From Agarilytica rhodophyticola (GTDB taxonomy: Bacteria; Pseudomonadota; Gammaproteobacteria; Pseudomonadales; Cellvibrionaceae), in contig NZ_CP020038.1 of the NCBI RefSeq assembly GCF_002157225.2, positions 434,001-498,000 of the forward strand: 64,000 nucleotides of DNA, in the 5' to 3' direction. Both the position numbers and the translations under genes were made by a program. A model generated the notes under the pieces. That model had not been told where the DNA came from. It made no database searches and saw only the letters and a list, made by a program, of their open reading frames with translations. Every line of letters starts with the position of its first letter. Position 1 is the first letter of the stretch. Below are positions 58,746-64,000 of this stretch, piece after piece.

Positions 58746-61700
58746 ATGAGACCTTCATTAATAGCAAAAAGTATTTTTTTGTTTACCCTGTTTTCCGTAA
58801 GATTACTTGCGGCGCCACCAGAAATTACCAGTAATGCACCAAGTGAAATAGAAGTTAACCAAACTTATTCCTACCAGCTCAACGCTACTGATCCTGAAGG
58901 CGGTGCATTAAATTATTACTTCGATTTTAAACCGCCTAGTATGGCAATAAGCAATACAGGGCTTATTACCTGGACGCCTACAGTTGCAGATGTGGGTGAT
59001 CATGCTTATCGAATTATTGTCAATGATCCTGAAAACTTAGAGGCGTCCCAATATGTGGATGTGAGAGTGACTGATCCAAGTAATACTGCCCCCGTTATTT
59101 CTGCAGAACCTATTGTCCAAGCACCTATTAATCAAACTTATTCTTTTGACATTCAAGCAAGTGATATCGATGGCGACCCGTTAACATTTTTTGTAGATAC
59201 CGAGCCACTTGCTACCGGTATGACAATAAATTCCCAAGGCGTCATAAACTGGACGCCTGCGACCAATCAGATTGGTGAATATTCTGTGATTGTGCGTGCA
59301 GAAGATAATCGCCTTGGCGTTGCCTATTTAAAATATGATTTAGCTGTTATCGACCCTACCAATAATCCACCGCAAATTACCAATAAATCCCCTTCGGAAG
59401 TTGCGCTTGCCGGGCAACTTTATCGCTATGAACTTAATGCTATTGACCCCGATAACGATGTATTAAGTTATAAAGTGGAATCTATTCCTAATATTCCCAG
59501 CATGACGATATCAAATACTGGTGTGGTTGAATGGACACCGGGTGCCGCTGATGGTGTTGATTACATTATTGTTGTTTCAGTAGATGATGGCCGCCTCGGG
59601 CGGGATCGCCACCTTTATCCTTTGAATATTGATGGAACGCCGCCAAGCAATAGCCCTCCACAAGCCATAAATAGCACGGTAAACGCTACCGAAGATCAGT
59701 CTGTTGCCTTTACCTTACAAGCTTCTGATGTGGATGGGGACGCATTAACATATTCATTACAAACTCAACCAACTAATGGCAACCTAACGGGCACTGCTCC
59801 GAATTTAACTTATTCACCAAATGAAAATTTCAATGGTGGAGATAGCCTTACTTTTATTGTTAATGATGGTACGGCAGATTCGAATGTGGCAACCGTGACA
59901 TTAAACGTTGCCGCTGTTAATGACCCACCACTTGCTAATATTCAATCTGTGCAAACAGAGGAAGGTCGTGCGTTAACAATTACACTCACTGGCTCTGATA
60001 TAGAAAGTGGTAGCTTGAGTTACATAATAGACACACAGCCAGCCAATGGTGTTTTGTCGGGTTCAGAAAATATTTTTACCTACACTCCAAACAGTGGCTT
60101 CAGCGGTAGTGATGCTTTTACATTTCATGTGAATGATGGTGAGCTAGACTCTGATATTGTTAATGTTTTTATCACCGTAACTTCCTCTAATCAAGCCCCC
60201 ACAATTGTCAGTCAAGCACCTACAGTCGTGGCCGAAGCAAGTGAATATCGCTACCCTGTAAACGTTGTTGATCCCGATGGCGATGCCACAACATTAACGC
60301 TCCTAAACGGCCCAGAGATGATGACGGTTGACTCGGTTGCAGGGGCACTTGTTTGGGCTAACCCTGTGGTAGGTGTCTACCCTATTGTTCTTCAAGCCAG
60401 TGACCCTTCTGGTTTATCTGTGCAACAAAGTTTCACCTTGCACGTTGTTTCTGAGCAGCCCCCTGTTACCTATTTAGGCAGCGATTTTTGGTTTATGTTT
60501 AATAGTAATTCAGGCACTGCTGAAACACTCGTATCTATTGCTGCACAACAAGATACGCAAATCGACATTGCGATGCCGTTGTTAGGTTCTACCCATTCTG
60601 TTGCTATTGCCGCAGGGACTGTGGAGATTATCGATGTTGCGCAGGCCTTCGGTCTTGATACGACTTTTTATAATGTGTTTGGAACCCAGAATCTGGGCTT
60701 TCATTTAACGTCTGATCGTAATGTCTCTGTTGCAATCAATAATAAATCCCCAAAAACAACAGATGCGGCACTGATACTGCCTGTGGATGCCTTAGGCACA
60801 GAATATATGACCATGACGTGGACTGACCCCCTCTACAACACGGGGCATTTCGGTGGTTCATTTGGCAACTATATTGGCTTTGTTGCCACTGAAGATAATA
60901 CTATTGTTAACGTTACACCTAGAGCAGATGTCGAAAATCATGCAGCAGGTGAGACTTACCAAGTGATGCTCAATGCAGGGCAGAGCTACCAAGTGCGAAC
61001 GCCTGTAGGCGCCCAAGCACAAGACTATACCGAACTTGCTGGTAGCCTAATTTCTGCCGATAAGCCCATTGCCGTCTTTTCTGGAAATGTTTGTGCGGCT
61101 ATACAAGCGCTGTTCTGCGACCATCTTGTGGAGCAATTAATTCCTATCGAAAGCTGGGGCGCGAGTTATGAAACTCTCCCACTTTTTGGCCGAAGCGGGG
61201 GAGACACTTTCCGAGTGTTGGCCGCCTATGATAATACCTATGTCGTGATTAACGACAACTATGTTGCTCAACTTAATGCTGGTGAATTTTATGAATGGCA
61301 GACCCCTCAAGCACAATCTGTTCGCACTTCTAAGCCGGCATCCCTAGCGCAATTTTCCAACGGTCTCCAAAGTGATGGCGGTGTTGATGGTTATGGTGAT
61401 CCTTTCATGATAACTGTCCCATCCATCGAGCAAGCCCTAACGTCTTATCTTGTGACAAGTGGCACCACGCGCTTTCCGCGCAACTATTTTAATATCTTGG
61501 CTAAGCGTGGCTCCCATCTTTCTATTACTATGAACAATTTTCCTGTGGATCCAGCGCTTTGGCAGGATACGGCAAACACTGATTTTGTCGGAGCCCAAAT
61601 CCCCGTTGAAATGGGGCAATCCTTCGTTTTTACAGGTGATGACGTTTTCACTCTCTATTCTTATGGCTATGGACAGGAAGAGTCCTATGGTTATTTAGGT

Positions 61701-64000
61701 GGATTAGCCTTGCAAGGTCGCGTAAGTTCAGCAAACTTGAATATTAGTACGACACTGGAGTCACCCGCTATGGGTGATCAAGTCTGTGTAGAAGCGCTGG
61801 TGACTGATCCGGCGAATGTACCCGTTGCACAAACGCAAGTGAGTTTTCAATATCGCGTTAATGGCACTGATCTAGACAATAGCGCTACCACCGATATTCT
61901 TGGCCAAGCGAGGTGGTGTTTTCAAGCGAGTGCGTCTTTAGAAACTGTGCACGTTAGTACTGCTAACTTGACTGAGACAGTGTCGATAACGGCTATTCCT
62001 CGACAGAGTTCGGATAATCTAGCCCCTCTGATTGTCTCGCGTCCATCAATGTTTGCCATACCCAATGAAAATTACAGTTATACGCTGCTAGCGCGAGATG
62101 CTGACAACGATGCCTTGAGTTATAGCCTACTGGATGCGCCTGAAGGAATGGCGATTGACGCAAACGGTCTTATTACATGGCAAACACCTCGCAACTTTGG
62201 ACAAGCTTGGGTTGAGGTTGAGGTAAGTGATGGCTCTGCCACAGATACACAGCGTTATCGAGTTAGCACTCATGCTAGCCAAAACCGCTATCCAGAAATT
62301 ACTACTGAGCCTTTAACAGAAGGCTTTGCTGGACGCCAGTATTCTTATCGAGTTATAGCGACAGATGCTGATCGTTGGCCTCTTACCGGAGAGGGTGATG
62401 ATTTAACTTTTAGGATTGTTAGCGGGCCAGAGGGTATGGCTTTCGTTAATCAAAATAATGCCGCCAATGCAAGTGGCTTCCTGCAATGGGATGTACCTGC
62501 GGATGCCACAGGTAACTATGCTATTAGCTTGGAAGTTCGTGATCAAGCAGGGCTCACTGACACACAGTCATTTACTTTGGTCATTGAACCTAATCAAGTA
62601 CCGCAATTTACCAGTACGCCTGTAACCACGGCGATCACTAATCATTCATATCGTTACAATTATGTTGCCAATGATGCTAACGGTGATACGTTAAGCTACC
62701 GCCTTGTCAGCGGGCCCGAAGGCATGACTATCGTCAACAGCCTGTCGTTTTATATTCGTTGGACACCCACACAAGAACAAGTGGGTGACTTTCCTGTGAT
62801 TATCGAAGCTGCAGATCAATTTGGGGGTGTCACACAACAGTCATTTACTATTAGTGTCGCCGCAAATCAGCCGCCGCAATTTACCTCGGTGCCCAGCACT
62901 CATGCGGTGGTAGGTCATCACTATACATATCACTACGTGATAGAAGATCCTGAAGGGGATTCATGTTCCTGCCGACCAGAACTTCGTCAGGGCCCCACAG
63001 GTATGACATTGACCAATACGTTAAATTGGAGACCAACAGCGGAGCAAGTAGGTACACACACCGTTGAAATCTACCAACATGACGGTCACGGCGCATTTGT
63101 GACACAAACTTTTGATATTACTGTTGTGCCTAATTCACCACCGGTATTTACCTCGGTGCCCATCAACTATGCTCGGGTTGCAGCGAACAATTACAACTAC
63201 AGCATGACAGCTAGCGATGCCGACAATGATAATGTTTTCTTCCGACTGCTCAGCGGTCCACAGAATATGATTGCATTTGGTCGATCGCTACTATGGAACC
63301 CCTCTGCCACGCAACTGGGAACTCATGCGGTCAGTCTTGAAGCGCGAGATAATTTTGGTGGCATAACTATACAAAACTTTGATGTCACGGTGGTGAATGA
63401 GCACATTATCATCACAGATTCTCCCGTTGATAGCAGTATTGCAGCTGGCGAACTCTATCAAGCTTCTGTCACAGCCTTTCACTCAGACGGTCGCCCTGTA
63501 ACTTATGCGTTAGCAGCAGGAGCGCCTTCAGGTATGACTATCGACGCCAGCTCTGGCGCTATTCAATGGCAGACCAATGATACAGATGTGGACAGCTACA
63601 GTATTGGCCTAATCGCCTCTGATACACGTGGACGACAAGCATCGACTAGCTTTAACTTAGAGGTAAGCTCCGCTAGTAATAGTGCCCCGGAGATTGTCAG
63701 CACACCTATTTTCAATGCTTTCTATAGCGAAGCCTATAGTTACAGCGTTATTGCGACTGACGCCGATAACGATACACTGACCTACCAGCTACTTAGCACT
63801 ATTGAAGGCATGACGATGAGTGGCAACGCCATCAACTGGCTGCCAACAAAACAGCAAGCGGGTGCTCACGAAGTGAGGGTTCAAGTTTCCGATGGTACTT
63901 TTAGCACCACACAAACTTTTAGCCTACAAGTGCTGGACCCTGACCTATTTCTTACCGCCAATATCTTTGTCGACCCAAAGAATATTGATCTTGGTGAGAC
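58746..64000 (+). CDS. Giant surface protein: Ig-like repeats and an IgGFc-binding-type domain (3' end outside window)
   Basis: Open from ATG 58746 to the window edge, 1751 residues, no stop. Signal peptide 1-22 (cleavage near LLAA). Residues 23-300: three putative-Ig (He_PIG) repeats with GMTI..G.I.W.P; 301-482: two cadherin-like repeats (TEDQSVAFTLQASDVDGDAL); 482-570: another Ig repeat; about 575-990: an IgGFc-binding-protein N-terminal-type domain (GNYIGFVATEDNTIVNVTP, SGNVCAAIQALFCDHLVEQL); 995-1080: Big_1-like domain; 1090 to the end: seven more Ig repeats with DADND calcium-type loops. Probably a cell-surface or secreted adhesin; the anchor lies downstream. Confidence 0.87.
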   Translation, partial: MRPSLIAKSIFLFTLFSVRLLAAPPEITSNAPSEIEVNQTYSYQLNATDPEGGALNYYFDFKPPSMAISNTGLITWTPTVADVGDHAYRIIVNDPENLEASQYVDVRVTDPSNTAPVISAEPIVQAPINQTYSFDIQASDIDGDPLTFFVDTEPLATGMTINSQGVINWTPATNQIGEYSVIVRAEDNRLGVAYLKYDLAVIDPTNNPPQITNKSPSEVALAGQLYRYELNAIDPDNDVLSYKVESIPNIPSMTISNTGVVEWTPGAADGVDYIIVVSVDDGRLGRDRHLYPLNIDGTPPSNSPPQAINSTVNATEDQSVAFTLQASDVDGDALTYSLQTQPTNGNLTGTAPNLTYSPNENFNGGDSLTFIVNDGTADSNVATVTLNVAAVNDPPLANIQSVQTEEGRALTITLTGSDIESGSLSYIIDTQPANGVLSGSENIFTYTPNSGFSGSDAFTFHVNDGELDSDIVNVFITVTSSNQAPTIVSQAPTVVAEASEYRYPVNVVDPDGDATTLTLLNGPEMMTVDSVAGALVWANPVVGVYPIVLQASDPSGLSVQQSFTLHVVSEQPPVTYLGSDFWFMFNSNSGTAETLVSIAAQQDTQIDIAMPLLGSTHSVAIAAGTVEIIDVAQAFGLDTTFYNVFGTQNLGFHLTSDRNVSVAINNKSPKTTDAALILPVDALGTEYMTMTWTDPLYNTGHFGGSFGNYIGFVATEDNTIVNVTPRADVENHAAGETYQVMLNAGQSYQVRTPVGAQAQDYTELAGSLISADKPIAVFSGNVCAAIQALFCDHLVEQLIPIESWGASYETLPLFGRSGGDTFRVLAAYDNTYVVINDNYVAQLNAGEFYEWQTPQAQSVRTSKPASLAQFSNGLQSDGGVDGYGDPFMITVPSIEQALTSYLVTSGTTRFPRNYFNILAKRGSHLSITMNNFPVDPALWQDTANTDFVGAQIPVEMGQSFVFTGDDVFTLYSYGYGQEESYGYLGGLALQGRVSSANLNISTTLESPAMGDQVCVEALVTDPANVPVAQTQVSFQYRVNGTDLDNSATTDILGQARWCFQASASLETVHVSTANLTETVSITAIPRQSSDNLAPLIVSRPSMFAIPNENYSYTLLARDADNDALSYSLLDAPEGMAIDANGLITWQTPRNFGQAWVEVEVSDGSATDTQRYRVSTHASQNRYPEITTEPLTEGFAGRQYSYRVIATDADRWPLTGEGDDLTFRIVSGPEGMAFVNQNNAANASGFLQWDVPADATGNYAISLEVRDQAGLTDTQSFTLVIEPNQVPQFTSTPVTTAITNHSYRYNYVANDANGDTLSYRLVSGPEGMTIVNSLSFYIRWTPTQEQVGDFPVIIEAADQFGGVTQQSFTISVAANQPPQFTSVPSTHAVVGHHYTYHYVIEDPEGDSCSCRPELRQGPTGMTLTNTLNWRPTAEQVGTHTVEIYQHDGHGAFVTQTFDITVVPNSPPVFTSVPINYARVAANNYNYSMTASDADNDNVFFRLLSGPQNMIAFGRSLLWNPSATQLGTHAVSLEARDNFGGITIQNFDVTVVNEHIIITDSPVDSSIAAGELYQASVTAFHSDGRPVTYALAAGAPSGMTIDASSGAIQWQTNDTDVDSYSIGLIASDTRGRQASTSFNLEVSSASNSAPEIVSTPIFNAFYSEAYSYSVIATDADNDTLTYQLLSTIEGMTMSGNAINWLPTKQQAGAHEVRVQVSDGTFSTTQTFSLQVLDPDLFLTANIFVDPKNIDLGE

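Overview
The window looks like an AT-rich (roughly 40-43% G+C by eye) chromosomal segment of a free-living, probably marine gammaproteobacterium. The evidence is a type IV pilus Chp chemosensory cluster of the Pseudomonas kind, the yrfG-hslR-hslO/nudE neighbourhood known from enterobacteria and relatives, fadH, aas, yejK/ndpA and a MASE2-type diguanylate cyclase. No rRNA, tRNA, CRISPR array, transposase or phage structural gene was seen.

Layout. 1-4.8 kb: end of a Chp operon (chpA C-terminus, chpB, chpC). 5.1-7.1 kb: fadH. 7.1-10.5 kb: a secreted hypothetical, a Ser/Thr-rich hypothetical, a Crp-type regulator and a methyltransferase. 10.6-14.1 kb: hslO, hslR, yrfG (minus) diverging from nudE-cysQ (plus). 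14.4-16.0 kb: a FolM-like reductase and a FolK-like kinase that overlap tail to tail. 16.1-20.5 kb: a three-domain Aas diverging from an HTH regulator. 20.9-25 kb: small proteins, a VOC protein, a Nudix hydrolase, and an SDR/class III aminotransferase pair. 25-29 kb: a secreted metallophosphatase behind a 22-bp tandem repeat, and a di-haem peroxidase. 28.9-31.8 kb: gene-poor, with a strong Fur box, a 51-residue membrane protein and a decayed gene. 31.8-38.2 kb: housekeeping and stress genes (yejK, diguanylate cyclase, VOC, GFA, glutathionyl-hydroquinone reductase, GNAT, LysE). 38.2-42.6 kb: an accessory island in which dispersed palindromic repeats flank a small lipoprotein and a KAP P-loop NTPase carrying a 69-codon low-complexity tract made almost only of NNC codons. 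42.6-51 kb: TauE-type permease, tricorn-like S41 protease, DUF4331 protein and a beta-propeller lipoprotein. 51.4-56.7 kb: a two-gene operon of 2-hydroxyacyl-CoA dehydratase activase-type proteins. 57-58.3 kb: an array of GGA-loop hairpins followed by three small genes. 58.7 kb to the end: a giant Ig-repeat surface protein with an IgGFc-binding-type domain, cut by the window edge.

The most unusual signals are these. (1) A family of hairpins whose stems vary but whose loops almost always contain GGA or GGAT, the recognition element of CsrA/RsmA; it forms a three-unit tandem array at 57.0 kb and recurs in the repeats around the KAP gene. (2) The KAP NTPase itself, with its NNC-only tract and patchwork base composition. 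(3) A Fur box ahead of an unannotated small membrane protein. Functional statements rest on motifs recognised by eye; no database search was run.
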